A stretch of 64,000 nucleotides of DNA from Streptomyces coffeae (GCF_016741875.1 NZ_JAERRF010000030.1:1-64000); one strand, 5' to 3'; shown: positions 1 to 8,667, counted from the stretch's first letter. Made by a program: numbers and translations. The notes: a model not told the origin generated them from the sequence alone.

Positions 1-1130
1 TCGGTGATGAGCTGGCTGAGGGCCTGGCTGGCCTTGAGGCCGGAGCCGGTCAGGACGAGGGCGACGGTGTCGTCGGGGCTGATGTGGCCGTCGGCGTGGA
101 ACTGGCGGAGGGCGGGCAGGACCTGGGCGCTGGTGGGTTCGACGAACACTCCGGTGCGGGCGAGTTCACGTACGGCGGGCAGGAGTTCTTTTTCGTCGAC
201 GGCGGTGGCGGCGCCGCCGCTGTCGCGGATCGCCGCGAGTACTTCCCGGTCGCGTACCGGCTGTGCGATGGCCGTCCCTTCGGCGAGCGTCTTGGGCCAG
301 GTACGGGCCTCGACCGTGGTGTCGCCGCCTGCGATGGCGTTGACGAGGGGGCAGCAGTGTTCGGGCTGGCTGACCAGGATGCGGGGCACCTGGTCGATCT
401 CACCGGTGCGCTTGAGCTCGGCGAAGCCCATGGCACAGCCCAGGACGAGGCTGCCGGCGCCGGCCGGCACGAGGACGGCCGAGGGGGCGGTGAAGCCCAT
501 GTCCTCCCAGATCTCGTAGGCGATCAGCTTGATGCCCTGGAGGAACTGGGGGTGCCAGTTGTGGCTGGCGTAGAAGCGGGTGTCGGCGCGGCGGACAGCT
601 TCGTCGGCGACGTCCTGGCGGCTGCCGGGGACGAGGTCCACGCCGGCTCCGTGCAGACGGCTCTGCACAATCTTCGAGGGGGAGGTGGAGGCGGGAGCGA
701 TGATCTGGGCGTCGATGCCGGCGGCGGCGCTGTAGGCGGCGATGGAGGAGCCGCCGTTGCCGCTGGAGTCTTCGAGGAGCTGTCCGACACCCTGGTGGCG
801 CAGTGCGGTGATCATGACGGAGCTTCCGCGGTCCTTGAAGCTGCCGGTGGGGTTCATGGACTCGGGCTTGACGGCGACGTGGAGTCCCGCGAGGGTCCGC
901 GGCAGCAGGGGGGTGCGTCCTTCGCCCAGGGTGACGGGTTCGGCCTGGGGCAGGGGGAGTGCAGCGCGGTAGCGCCACTGGGAGTTGACGCCGGTGTCGA
1001 TCTGCCGGCGGGTGATGCCGGGCAGGGGTTCCATCATCAGCGGGGATCCGTCGTCGCCGCGCCAGCGGGGCTGGTCGGGTGCGTAGCGGCGGCCGCTGCG
1101 GTCGGTGAGCTGGGGGATGTTGTCGGACAT
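1..1130 (-). CDS. PLP-dependent threonine-synthase-like lyase (3' end outside window)
   Basis: Fold-type II PLP enzyme of the threonine synthase/dehydratase group, probably acting on a hydroxy- or phospho-amino acid in the cytoplasm. About 376 residues are visible from the ATG at 1130 before the gene runs off the left edge. The PLP lysine lies in NPTGSFKDRG (about Lys99) and the phosphate-binding loop is SSGNGG (about 122-128). The asparaginase gene lies 89 bp upstream on the same strand, so the two are probably co-transcribed. Linkage to RidA and a D-threonine-aldolase-like pseudogene suggests catabolic rather than threonine-biosynthetic work, but that is inference from context. It could equally be annotated as a threonine synthase paralogue or a diaminopropionate/serine dehydratase. 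Confidence 0.8.
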   Translation of the reverse strand, partial: MSDNIPQLTDRSGRRYAPDQPRWRGDDGSPLMMEPLPGITRRQIDTGVNSQWRYRAALPLPQAEPVTLGEGRTPLLPRTLAGLHVAVKPESMNPTGSFKDRGSSVMITALRHQGVGQLLEDSSGNGGSSIAAYSAAAGIDAQIIAPASTSPSKIVQSRLHGAGVDLVPGSRQDVADEAVRRADTRFYASHNWHPQFLQGIKLIAYEIWEDMGFTAPSAVLVPAGAGSLVLGCAMGFAELKRTGEIDQVPRILVSQPEHCCPLVNAIAGGDTTVEARTWPKTLAEGTAIAQPVRDREVLAAIRDSGGAATAVDEKELLPAVRELARTGVFVEPTSAQVLPALRQFHADGHISPDDTVALVLTGSGLKASQALSQLIT

Positions 1131-1219
1131 CGTGAGTCGCGATCCTTGGGTCGATGCCGGTGGGGGATGGCGGGGCAGTGGGGTGCCGCGGCTGCCAGCG
1201 GTGGCGGTGTGTGGGCGTG

Positions 1220-2230
1220 CTACGAGGCGCGCACGGCTGTGGAGAGGCTGCTTGCGGTGTCGGGGGTGAGTTCGCCGGCCATGTTGGTGTGCAGCCAGGT
1301 GCCGATCTGGTCGGCGGGTATGCCCTGGCTGAGCAGGAACTGGAGCTTGGCGTACACGGCTTCCAGCGACATGTCATGCGCGCCGATGGCGCCGCAGCGG
1401 TGGAGGAACTGCGCGGCCGCGTACTTGGTCAGGTCGATGCGGGTGTGCAGGCACTGGCTCATGACGACGACCGGGGTGCCGGCGGCGACCAGGTCGCCGA
1501 TGGCCTGCTCCAGTTCGGGCTCGTCGCTGGGGCCTTCTCCGGCGCCGTAGGCGCGCAGGATGACGGCGTCCGGGGCGGGGGTGGTCATTGCGCGGAAGCG
1601 GGCGGCGGTTATGCCCGGTGCCAGGGTGACGACGGCGACATCATGGCGCCGGTAGGGGGCGGGATCGGCTCTGCCGTGGCGGGGTGCGTCGGACTGTTCT
1701 GTGTAGGGGTTGATGAAGCCGTGCGCGTCGAGCGCCGAGATCTTGGTGGCGCGGGTGCCGGACAGCAGGGTGTTGTCGAAGTACAAACTGACGCCGCTTG
1801 TGCCTCCGGCGGCTGCGGTGAGGGCGCCGATGACGTTGCCGACGGCGTCGCTACCGGGCATTCCGAAGGGGATCTGCGAGCCGGTGAACACGACGGGCCT
1901 GTCGAAGCCGGTCAGCGCGAGAGCGACTGCGGCGGCCGAGTGCGCCAGGGTGTTGGTGCCGTGCAGGACGACGAAGCCGTCGTAGCCGTCCCGGTGCGCC
2001 CGGAGATGGTCGATGATCTCCTGCCAGTGATCAGGGGTGATGTTGGAGGAATCGACTATCTCCCGGAGCTGGGCGAAGCCGAGATCGAGGCCGGCCGGCG
2101 TGTTCTGGGCGTGGACGATTTTCTGGATGTGGGCGTGGATGTCACCGCCGGGCTCGAATCCTCGGGGTGACGGGACCATGCCGATGGTGCCTCCGGTGTA
2201 GAGGAACTGGATCCGGCGTGCGGGGGGCAT
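1220..2230 (-). CDS. L-asparaginase family protein with Asp-to-Asn change in the HGTDT motif
   Basis: This 336-residue protein belongs to the bacterial asparaginase (AnsA/AnsB) family, which hydrolyses asparagine to aspartate and ammonia. The N-terminal signature YTGGTIGM carries the nucleophilic Thr (Thr12/Thr15 region). The second signature, at residues 90-97, reads HGTNTLAH, whereas the family norm is HGTDT. The replaced Asp contacts the substrate alpha-amino group in characterised enzymes. No signal peptide is visible, so it is cytoplasmic. ATG at 2230 starts directly with the conserved strand. It is the first gene of a leftward operon with the PLP enzyme and faces the YheO-type regulator across 311 bp. 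The substitution is directly visible; changed specificity is inference. Confidence 0.85.
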   Translation of the reverse strand: MPPARRIQFLYTGGTIGMVPSPRGFEPGGDIHAHIQKIVHAQNTPAGLDLGFAQLREIVDSSNITPDHWQEIIDHLRAHRDGYDGFVVLHGTNTLAHSAAAVALALTGFDRPVVFTGSQIPFGMPGSDAVGNVIGALTAAAGGTSGVSLYFDNTLLSGTRATKISALDAHGFINPYTEQSDAPRHGRADPAPYRRHDVAVVTLAPGITAARFRAMTTPAPDAVILRAYGAGEGPSDEPELEQAIGDLVAAGTPVVVMSQCLHTRIDLTKYAAAQFLHRCGAIGAHDMSLEAVYAKLQFLLSQGIPADQIGTWLHTNMAGELTPDTASSLSTAVRAS

Positions 2231-2361
2231 ATCGGGTCTTCCTTCGTGAAATCTCAGATAGTGCGAGAGCGCGGCAGGCTCGTGGTGAGTGCGATCGGCG
2301 CTGCGGCGGCGGGGGTTTCCTCATGGAGAGCCGCTCCCGGGCGCTGGACAGGAACTCTAGA

Positions 2362-2390
2362 TCTGGATAGATTCTCTGTCTATATCCAGA
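2362..2390. promoter_or_regulatory. AT-rich inverted repeat, candidate operator between divergent genes
   Basis: The arms TCTGGATA (2362-2369) and TATCCAGA (2383-2390) are perfect 8-bp inverted repeats with a 13-bp AT-rich centre, in an otherwise GC-rich divergent intergenic region (2231-2541). The position between the asparaginase and YheO-regulator starts fits an operator serving both directions. The YheO-like protein is the obvious candidate to bind it. The rest of the intergenic stretch shows no gene. Confidence 0.5.
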
Positions 2391-2541
2391 CAGGAAATCA
2401 AAGCAAGGTTTTCGGTGGCCGACTCCCCGGCCGTGGCGCGACACCGCGCTCGGGCCGCCCCACGTCCGTTGATCTCGGTATACGGGCGAGAGGAAGCAGG
2501 ATGAGGCACAGCAGCACAAGCGACCAGGAAGGAGCAGACGG

Positions 2542-3240
2542 ATGTCCGTGAAGGACGACAGCACCCGGCGCGCCGAGGAAGACGACCGGCGGACTGGTGG
2601 ACTGACGGTGTCGGCCTCAGCCAGTGACGAGCACATCCTCGCCGAGGCCGAGAAGATCGCTGTCGCGCTGGGCCGCATGTTCCCCGGCCTCTGCGAGGTG
2701 GTGCTGCACGATCTGCGCAATCCGCGCCATGCCATCCGGGCCATCGAGAACAACCTGTCCGGACGGCAGGTGGGCGACTCGGCCACCGAGCTGGGACTGG
2801 CCCGCATCCAGGACCCGAACTACCCCAGCGTCATCCAGAACTACGCCAACCAGTTCCCCGACGGACGCCCCGCCAAGAGCACATCGATCGGCATCAAGAA
2901 CGCCGCCGGCGAGTACATCGCGGCACTCTGCCTGAACCTCGACGTCTCGACCCTCTCCCCGGTCACCCTGGCCCTGTCCAACCTGGTGGCCACCGACCCC
3001 GAGCACCGTGACGTCCCGCTGGAAAGCCTGCGCGACCGCAGCAGGCGCGAGCTGCGCGAGGTCATCGAGACAGCCGCGGCCGAACGTTCCACCACCCCCC
3101 GCTCCCTCTCCCGGGACGACAAGAAGGACCTCGTGCGCCGCCTGTACGAGGACGGCTACTTCGACACCCGCAACGCCGCGCAGACCATCGCCGACCTCCT
3201 CGGCATTTCCCGCGCCAGCGTCTACACCTACACGAAGTGA
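2542..3240 (+). CDS. YheO/DauR-type PAS-HTH transcriptional regulator
   Basis: A 232-residue regulator. Residues about 30-150 match the YheO-like PAS domain (core FPGLCEVVLHDLRNP and the following NLSGRQVGD). The C-terminus (about 175-232) is a helix-turn-helix ending in AAQTIADLLGISRASVYTY. In Pseudomonas a member of this family, DauR, controls D-arginine catabolism together with an ornithine-cyclodeaminase-family dehydrogenase, the same gene combination found here. ATG 2542 is preceded by an AGGAAGGAG-like ribosome site. The gene probably leads a rightward operon with RidA, the cyclodeaminase-like gene and the D-threonine-aldolase remnant, and probably controls the divergent asparaginase gene too. 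Confidence 0.85.
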   Translation: MSVKDDSTRRAEEDDRRTGGLTVSASASDEHILAEAEKIAVALGRMFPGLCEVVLHDLRNPRHAIRAIENNLSGRQVGDSATELGLARIQDPNYPSVIQNYANQFPDGRPAKSTSIGIKNAAGEYIAALCLNLDVSTLSPVTLALSNLVATDPEHRDVPLESLRDRSRRELREVIETAAAERSTTPRSLSRDDKKDLVRRLYEDGYFDTRNAAQTIADLLGISRASVYTYTK

Positions 3241-3245
3241 GGACG

Positions 3246-3671
3246 ATGACCACCCGCACGCCTTCCTCCGATGCCGGCACCACGCGAGCGCCGATAGCCA
3301 CGGCCGACAGCACCGAACTGACGCCACCGGCGGGCCATTACTCGCACATCGTCACCCACCAGGGAGTCGCCTACATCTCGGGCCAGCTCCCCCTCGCACC
3401 CGACGGAACCCGCCTGTCCGGCGAGCCCTTCGAGGTCCAGGCCCGCCAAGTGCTCGACAATGTCGACGTCTGCCTGAGGCTCGCCGGTACCAGCAGACAG
3501 CGGCTGCTGTCCGTCACCGTGTACGTCACGCACATCACCGACTGGCCCGCCTTCGACGCCCTCTACCGTGACTGGATCGGCGCCCACCGCCCTCAGCGCG
3601 CCGTCGCCGGTGTGAAGGAACTTCACTACGGATCCGCCGTGGAGGTGCACGCCATTGCGGCCCTCGACTGA
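3246..3671 (+). CDS. Rid family (RidA-like) enamine/imine deaminase
   Basis: A protein of about 141 residues of the YjgF/YER057c/UK114 (Rid) family, which hydrolyses reactive enamine/imine intermediates released by PLP-dependent dehydratases. Visible family features are the YISGQLPLAPDG strand, the VTVYVTH segment and the PQRAVAGV region that carries the usual active-site Arg. ATG 3246 was chosen; an in-frame GTG at 3237 overlapping the preceding stop is an alternative. It overlaps the next gene by 17 bp, so translation is probably coupled. The setting beside two PLP-type enzymes fits a detoxifying or deaminating role in amino-acid breakdown. Confidence 0.85.
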   Translation: MTTRTPSSDAGTTRAPIATADSTELTPPAGHYSHIVTHQGVAYISGQLPLAPDGTRLSGEPFEVQARQVLDNVDVCLRLAGTSRQRLLSVTVYVTHITDWPAFDALYRDWIGAHRPQRAVAGVKELHYGSAVEVHAIAALD

Positions 3672-4620
3672 CACCCCGACCGTCCCCCGAACCCTGCTGC
3701 ACGCCACCGAAGAGCAGACCGCCGCAGTAGTGGACGAGGAACTCGCCCTGGACGCGGCCCGCACCGCGTTCGCCGCCACCGTGGACGGCACCGTCTTCCC
3801 CAGCCTCGCGGTACACGGCTCCGACCCGGCCAACCGGTTCACCCTCAAACCGTCGGCATCCGCCATGCACGCCGGAGTGAAGATCGGCACCTACTGGCCC
3901 GGCAACACCGAACACGGCCTGCCGCGCCACCACTCCACGCTCCTGCTGTTCGACCAGACCATCGGCCGCATCGCCGCCGTGCTGGACGTCGGGGCAGCCA
4001 ACGCCTACCGCACCGCCGCTGCCGATGCCCTCGCCGTCGACCTGCTTGCCCAGCCCGACGCGGCCACGCTTGCCATCTTCGGAACGGGCCACCAGGCCGC
4101 CTACGAAGTCCGGGCCGTCAGCCGCGTGCGCCCCATCAAGGACGTACTCGTCGTCGGCCGAGACCCGCGGCGAACGCAGCAGATGGCCGACACACTGACT
4201 TCCGCAGGCCACACCGCGCGCGCTGCCGACGCAGCGGAAGCCTGCGCGCTGGCCGATGTCATCGTGACCGCCACCACCACCCGCGCCGACAGCCCCGCGC
4301 TGCTCCAGGTCGACTGGGTGCGACCCGGCACCCACATCTCCTGCATGGGCGCCGACGCCCCCGGCAAACGCGAACTGCCGCCCGCCCTGTTCGACCGCGC
4401 CCGCGTCTTCTGCGACCTCCCCGAACAAGCGCGCCGCATGGGCGAGTCCCAGCACGCCCCCGACAGGACGCCCCTCACCTCGCTCGGCGAGGTCCTCCTC
4501 GGCCACCACTCCGGCCGCAGCACGACCGATGACATCACGATCTTCGACAGCTCCGGGATCGGTCTGCAGGACCTGTACCTCGGGCTGGCCCTCCTCAAGA
4601 AACTGGACATCGCCGTGTGA
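3655..4620 (+). CDS. Ornithine cyclodeaminase/mu-crystallin family protein
   Basis: A 321-residue NAD(P)-dependent member of the ornithine cyclodeaminase/mu-crystallin family. Members act on imino/amino acids (cyclodeamination, ketimine reduction, or L-Arg dehydrogenation as in DauB). The dinucleotide-binding motif IFGTGHQA lies near residue 140 and the conserved lysine-bearing strand FTLKPS near residue 62. The proposed start is TTG 3655 inside the RidA gene; no better start precedes the conserved N-terminus. The stop overlaps the GTG of the next (broken) gene. Together with the YheO regulator it resembles the dau D-arginine locus, although no D-amino-acid dehydrogenase is present here. Confidence 0.82.
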   Translation: MRPSTDTPTVPRTLLHATEEQTAAVVDEELALDAARTAFAATVDGTVFPSLAVHGSDPANRFTLKPSASAMHAGVKIGTYWPGNTEHGLPRHHSTLLLFDQTIGRIAAVLDVGAANAYRTAAADALAVDLLAQPDAATLAIFGTGHQAAYEVRAVSRVRPIKDVLVVGRDPRRTQQMADTLTSAGHTARAADAAEACALADVIVTATTTRADSPALLQVDWVRPGTHISCMGADAPGKRELPPALFDRARVFCDLPEQARRMGESQHAPDRTPLTSLGEVLLGHHSGRSTTDDITIFDSSGIGLQDLYLGLALLKKLDIAV

Positions 4621-5270
4621 ACACCGTTCCCGCTGCCGCACGGACGCCGGCCGACCCCGACACGCCGTTCGCCGTCGTCGACCCCACAAGACCCTGCGCA
4701 ACATCGAGCGCCTCAACGCCCGGGCCGAACGGCTCGGCGTCACCCTGCGCCCGCATGTCAAGACGGCCGAGAGCCTCGACGTCGCCGTCCTCCTGCACAA
4801 CCAGGCACCCTGCCCCGTGACCGTCTCCACCCTCGCCGAGGCGGAAGCTTTCGCCGACGGTGGCTACACCGACATCACCTACGCCGTCGGCATCGACCCC
4901 CACACACTCCCGCGGGTCATCGCCCTGCTGCGCCGAGGGATCACCCTGCGCGTCCTGCTCGACAGCACCGAGCAGGCCACGTCCGTCGCCGACGCCACCC
5001 GTGAGGCCGGGATCGCGATCCCGGCTCAGATCGAGATCGACTGCGACGGCCACCGCGGCGGCCTCAGCCGGACGCCCCCGGACTGCCCGCGATCGGCCGG
5101 ATCCTGCACGACGCCGACTTCCTGGACGGAGTGCTCGCTCACTCGGGCGAGTCCTACTTCGCCTGCTCAGCCGAGGAACAGCGCCTCGCCGCCACGAACG
5201 AACGCGACACCGCGGTCGCCGCGGCCGAGCGCCGCGCTGAGTCACCCGGCCATCCTCCCGTACGGCTCCG
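4617..5270 (+). pseudogene. D-threonine aldolase/D-serine dehydratase-like (DSD1 family), frameshifted and truncated
   Basis: Three reading frames in succession give one recognisable alanine-racemase-fold, DSD1-type sequence: an N-terminus ending TPFAVVDP (frame of 4617), then TLRNIERL through HVKTAESLDVA to IEIDCDGHRGG (one frame on), then GLPAIGRILHDADFLDG to about SYFACSAEEQ (third frame). The breaks are near 4685-4690 and 5080-5090. The HVKT lysine, the usual PLP anchor, is retained. Full-length family members are about 360-390 residues. Here only about 215 can be followed and the metal-binding C-terminal half is missing, replaced by the MFS upstream region. It is therefore dead unless both frameshifts are assembly errors, and the missing 3' part makes that unlikely. 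Confidence 0.8.
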
Positions 5271-5327
5271 GCGGGCGGGCAGGAGGGGCCGGAGAACCCG
5301 TTGGGACACTCGTGACACCTGGGCCGC

Positions 5328-5341
5328 TGGTCCTAGGACCA
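5328..5341. promoter_or_regulatory. Perfect 14-bp palindrome upstream of MFS gene
   Basis: TGGTCCTAGGACCA is an exact palindrome 65 bp before the transporter start. Such sites before drug exporters are commonly bound by TetR- or MarR-type repressors, but no such regulator is adjacent. The operator role is inferred from position and symmetry only. Confidence 0.45.
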
Positions 5342-5405
5342 ACGGGGCCCGGATGCGCTGAAATGCCGATGCGAGGGGCAAGGAGGGACTGCGAGCATCA
5401 GGTGC

Positions 5406-6878
5406 ATGGCCGCCCGTACTCCTTACCCGACCCCGTCCGCCACCGCGCACACCACCGCCCCGCCCGGCGGGCCACCGCTCTGGGCGGTGCTGCTGGCGGC
5501 CTGCTCCGGACAGTTCCTCGTGGTCCTGGACGTCTCCGTGGTCAATGTCGCGCTGCCGTCGATGCGTTCGGACCTGGGGCTCGGCGAGACCGGTCTCCAG
5601 TGGGTGGTCAACGCCTATGTGCTCACCTTCGCGGGCTTCCTGCTGCTCGGCGGGCGCGCGGCGGACCTCTTCGGGCGCAAGCGCGTCTTTCTCGTCGGGC
5701 TGGGGCTGTTCACCGCCGCCAGCCTGGCGGGCGGTCTCGCACAGGAGCCGTGGCAGCTGATCGCGGCCCGCGCCGTGCAGGGGGTGGGGGCCGCGGTGCT
5801 CTCACCGGCCACGCTCACCATCCTCACCACCACCTTTCCGCACGGCGCGGCCCGCACCCGGGCCATCGGCACCTGGACCGCGGTCGGCGCGGGCGGGGGC
5901 GCGGCGGGCGCGCTTGTCGGCGGACTGCTCACCGAGTATCTGTCCTGGCGCTGGGTGCTGCTGGTCAATGTGCCGGTGGGCGCCCTGGTCCTGGTGGCCG
6001 CCACGCTGTGGCTGACCGAGAGCCGGTCCGGCGCCGTGCGCCGCCTCGACGTGCCGGGGGCGGTGCTGGCCACGGCGGGCCTGTCGTCGCTCGCGTACGG
6101 CATCGTCCAGACCGAGTCGCATGGCTGGGCCACCGGCGCCTCGCTGGTCCCGCTGCTCGGCGGACTGGCGGTGCTCGGTGTCTTCCTGGCCGTGGAGGCC
6201 CGTACGAAGGCGCCGTTGATGCCGCTCCGGCTCTTCCGTATCCGGGCGGTGTCGGCGGCGAACGCGGTGATGCTGGTGTGCGGCGGCGCGATGTTCGCCA
6301 TGTGGTACTTCATGTCGCTCTACTTGCAGAACGTGCTGCACTACAGCCCGGTCAAAGCCGGTCTCGCCTTTCTTCCGCACAGCCTGTCGATAGTCCTCGG
6401 ATCGAAGCTGGCACCCCGGCTGATGGCGAGGTTCGACGGGAAGGCACTCGCCCTGGCGGGCGGTTCGCTGGCCGCTGTCGGCTACGCCTGGCAGAGCCGG
6501 ATGGACGCCGACGGCACCTTCCTGAGCGCGGTCCTCGGCCCGGGGGTGGCGATGTCGCTGGGGGCCGGTCTGCTGATGACCCCGCTGGCCGCGGCGGCCA
6601 CCTCCGGCGCGGCGCAGTCCGAGGCCGGGCTGGTGTCGGGCCTGGTCAACACCTCCCGGCAGATCGGCGGCGCACTCGGTCTGACGGTGCTGGCGACGAT
6701 CGCCGCCGAGCGCATCTCGTCCGCACGCGGCGACGGGGACACGGCGGAGACGGCGCTCGCGACGGGCTACGCCCAGGTGTTCACCGTGGCCACCGGAATC
6801 ATCGTGGCGGCGGTGGTGCTGATGGCGCTGACACTGCCCCGCACCTCCGCGGCTACCGGCGCGGACCGTATGGCGTAG
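5406..6878 (+). CDS. MFS transporter, DHA2 (EmrB/QacA) family
   Basis: A 490-residue inner-membrane proton-antiport exporter with the pattern of 14 transmembrane helices. Visible signatures are LDVSVVNVALPSM in the first helix, GGRAADLFGRKRVF (motif A loop), and a GVGAAVLSPATL segment typical of antiporter motif C neighbourhoods. ATG 5406 follows the truncated aldolase pseudogene by about 130 bp and has its own palindromic upstream site. Substrates of this subfamily are usually hydrophobic drugs or dyes; nothing in the context fixes one. The gene is intact and is followed directly by the left end of an IS200/IS605 element. Confidence 0.9.
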   Translation: MAARTPYPTPSATAHTTAPPGGPPLWAVLLAACSGQFLVVLDVSVVNVALPSMRSDLGLGETGLQWVVNAYVLTFAGFLLLGGRAADLFGRKRVFLVGLGLFTAASLAGGLAQEPWQLIAARAVQGVGAAVLSPATLTILTTTFPHGAARTRAIGTWTAVGAGGGAAGALVGGLLTEYLSWRWVLLVNVPVGALVLVAATLWLTESRSGAVRRLDVPGAVLATAGLSSLAYGIVQTESHGWATGASLVPLLGGLAVLGVFLAVEARTKAPLMPLRLFRIRAVSAANAVMLVCGGAMFAMWYFMSLYLQNVLHYSPVKAGLAFLPHSLSIVLGSKLAPRLMARFDGKALALAGGSLAAVGYAWQSRMDADGTFLSAVLGPGVAMSLGAGLLMTPLAAAATSGAAQSEAGLVSGLVNTSRQIGGALGLTVLATIAAERISSARGDGDTAETALATGYAQVFTVATGIIVAAVVLMALTLPRTSAATGADRMA

Positions 6879-6920
6879 CCCGGGTGCCCAACCCGGCCGC
6901 TACCGAGATCAATCGCAGTG

Positions 6921-6940
6921 CACCGGGCTTCAGCCCGGTG
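6921..6940. repeat. Left-end subterminal hairpin of the IS605-like element
   Basis: CACCGGGC and GCCCGGTG form a perfect 8-bp stem around a TTCA loop, about 65 bp beyond the tnpA stop. A stem of this kind at the left end is what HUH Y1 transposases recognise as single-stranded DNA. Confidence 0.6.
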
Positions 6941-7006
6941 GTGAAGCGATTCTGAGAATTGCTCTGACCTTGGCCGTGGGCATGGGTCTGCGCTGTTGGC
7001 CTCAGC

Positions 7007-7423
7007 TCAGACGGGCCGGTTCTGCTGCTCGATGTACTGCTTCATGATCGACAGTGGAGCCCCGCCGACCGATCCGGCGAAGTAGGAGCCGGACCACAGT
7101 CGCTGTGCCCGCCAGTAGTGCTGGACGAGTTCCGGGTACTCCTGGCGGAGCCTGCGGGAGCTGACGCCCTTGAGGGAGTTGACCAGCTTGGACAGGGTCA
7201 CCTTGGGCGGGAAGTTCACGAGTAGGTGGACATGGTTGTTCTCGCCGTTGAACTCGGCCAGCTCGCACTCGAAGTCCTCGCACACGGCCCGCATGATCTC
7301 TTCCATGCGCTGGAGATGGACCTCGGTGAAGACCTCATGCCGGTACTTGGTCACGAAGACCAAGTGCGCGTGGAGCACGAAAGCACAGTGTCTGCCCGTA
7401 CGAATGTTCTGATACTCGGCCAT
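7007..7423 (-). CDS. tnpA: IS200/IS605 TnpA, HUH Y1 transposase
   Basis: A 138-residue single-strand transposase. The metal-binding HUH motif is His64-Val-His66 (in NNHVHLLV) and the probable nucleophile is Tyr130 in IMKQYIEQQ. The length is typical of the family. The start ATG 7423 gives the standard N-terminus MAEYQNIR; upstream in-frame codons belong to the tnpB leader region. It lies divergent to tnpB with only about 26 bp between the starts. It would catalyse excision and insertion of the element as a circular single strand. Confidence 0.93.
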   Translation of the reverse strand: MAEYQNIRTGRHCAFVLHAHLVFVTKYRHEVFTEVHLQRMEEIMRAVCEDFECELAEFNGENNHVHLLVNFPPKVTLSKLVNSLKGVSSRRLRQEYPELVQHYWRAQRLWSGSYFAGSVGGAPLSIMKQYIEQQNRPV

Positions 7424-7449
7424 AAACCAACCGTAGTACGGTGATCGGC

Positions 7450-8667
7450 ATGCAGCTTCGGTACAGCTTCCGCCTGTACCCGAACGGTCCTCAGCGTTCT
7501 GCGCTGGCAAGGGCGTTCGGGTGCGCGCGGGTGGTCTACAACGATGCCCTGCGGGCTCGTGAAACCGCCCGCGCCGAAGGCGAGCCGTTCCCGAGGATGG
7601 GTGACCTGTCGAAGCTGCTGATCACCGAGGCGAAGAAGAGCGAAGAGCGCGCCTGGCTCGGCGAGGTCTCCGCTGTGGTGCTGCAACAGTCTCTGCGGGA
7701 CCTGGACACCGCGTACCGGAACTTCTTCGACGGCCTCAAGGGCAAGCGGCCGAAGATGGGCGCGCCACGCTTCAAGTCGAAGAGGGACAACCGGCAGGCG
7801 ATCCGTTTCACCGCCAACGCCCGCTGGAAAATCACCACCGGTGGGGACCTGTCCCTGCCGAAGATCGGCGATGTGCGGGTCAAGTGGTCCCGCGCCCTGC
7901 CGTCCGTTCCGTCCACGGTGACCGTGGTCAAGGACGCGGCCGGGCGGTACTTCGCCTCGTTCGTCGTGGAGACCGAGCCTGTCACGCTGCCCGATGTGGA
8001 CTCCGTCGTCGGGATCGACCTCGGGCTCGGGCACTTCGCGGTCCTCTCCGACGGCACGAAGATCGACGCCCCGGGTTTCCTGCGCCGGGCGGAGAAAAAA
8101 CTCAAGCGGGAACAGCGGTCCCTCAGCCGGAAGACCAAGGGCAGCAGCAACCGGGACAAGGCCAGGGGCAAGGTCGCACGGGCACACGCCCGTGTGGCCG
8201 ACAGGCGGCGCGAGTTCCACCACCAGCTCTCAACGAAGATCATCCGCGAGAACCAAGCGGTTGCCGTTGAGGACCTGGCGGTGAAAGGACTCGCCCGTAC
8301 ACGCTTGGCCAAGTCCGTGCACGACGCCGGGTGGTCCGCGTTCCTGGCCATTCTGGAGTACAAGGCCGCCCGGTACGGGCGCACCTTCACCCGTATCGGA
8401 CGCTTCGAGCCGACCTCCCAGGTCTGTTCACAGTGCGGCGTCAAGGACGGCCCCAAACCCCTGCACATCCGCGTATGGGAATGCGGAGCCTGCGGGGCCG
8501 TCCTCGACCGGGACATCAACGCGGCGGTCAACGTCGCCCAGGCCGCCGGACTGGCGGTGACAGCCTGTGGAGCGCAGGTAAGACCGGGACACGTCCCGGC
8601 GCAGCGCGGCGAAGCAGGAACCCACCGAGACGGTCAGACGACCGTGGCAGGAATCCCCGTGCTCTAG
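7450..8667 (+). CDS. tnpB: TnpB, RNA-guided nuclease of the IS605 element
   Basis: A 405-residue OrfB/TnpB protein, the ancestor type of Cas12, which uses an RNA from the right end of the element to cut DNA next to a short motif. The RuvC residues are all present: Asp190 (VGIDLGLG), Glu274 (AVEDLAV) and Asp355 (LDRDINAA). A zinc finger (CSQCG followed by CGACG) lies between the last two. ATG 7450 starts at MQLRYSFRLYP; an in-frame GTG 7441 is an alternative. The stop codon lies inside the right-end hairpin. The guide sequence would lie immediately 3' of the element, inside the response-regulator gene. Confidence 0.93.
   Translation: MQLRYSFRLYPNGPQRSALARAFGCARVVYNDALRARETARAEGEPFPRMGDLSKLLITEAKKSEERAWLGEVSAVVLQQSLRDLDTAYRNFFDGLKGKRPKMGAPRFKSKRDNRQAIRFTANARWKITTGGDLSLPKIGDVRVKWSRALPSVPSTVTVVKDAAGRYFASFVVETEPVTLPDVDSVVGIDLGLGHFAVLSDGTKIDAPGFLRRAEKKLKREQRSLSRKTKGSSNRDKARGKVARAHARVADRRREFHHQLSTKIIRENQAVAVEDLAVKGLARTRLAKSVHDAGWSAFLAILEYKAARYGRTFTRIGRFEPTSQVCSQCGVKDGPKPLHIRVWECGACGAVLDRDINAAVNVAQAAGLAVTACGAQVRPGHVPAQRGEAGTHRDGQTTVAGIPVL

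Noticed and set aside
4529..6955. Very long open frame (about 800 codons) across the aldolase remnant and the MFS gene
   Set aside because: Its second half is an out-of-frame shadow of the transporter, Arg/Gly-rich with no family features. Only the part within 4690-5085 is genuine, belonging to the pseudogene.
7450..8667. Nuclease-dead TnpB-like regulator (TldR type)
   Set aside because: All three RuvC acidic residues and the zinc finger are intact and a tnpA is alongside.
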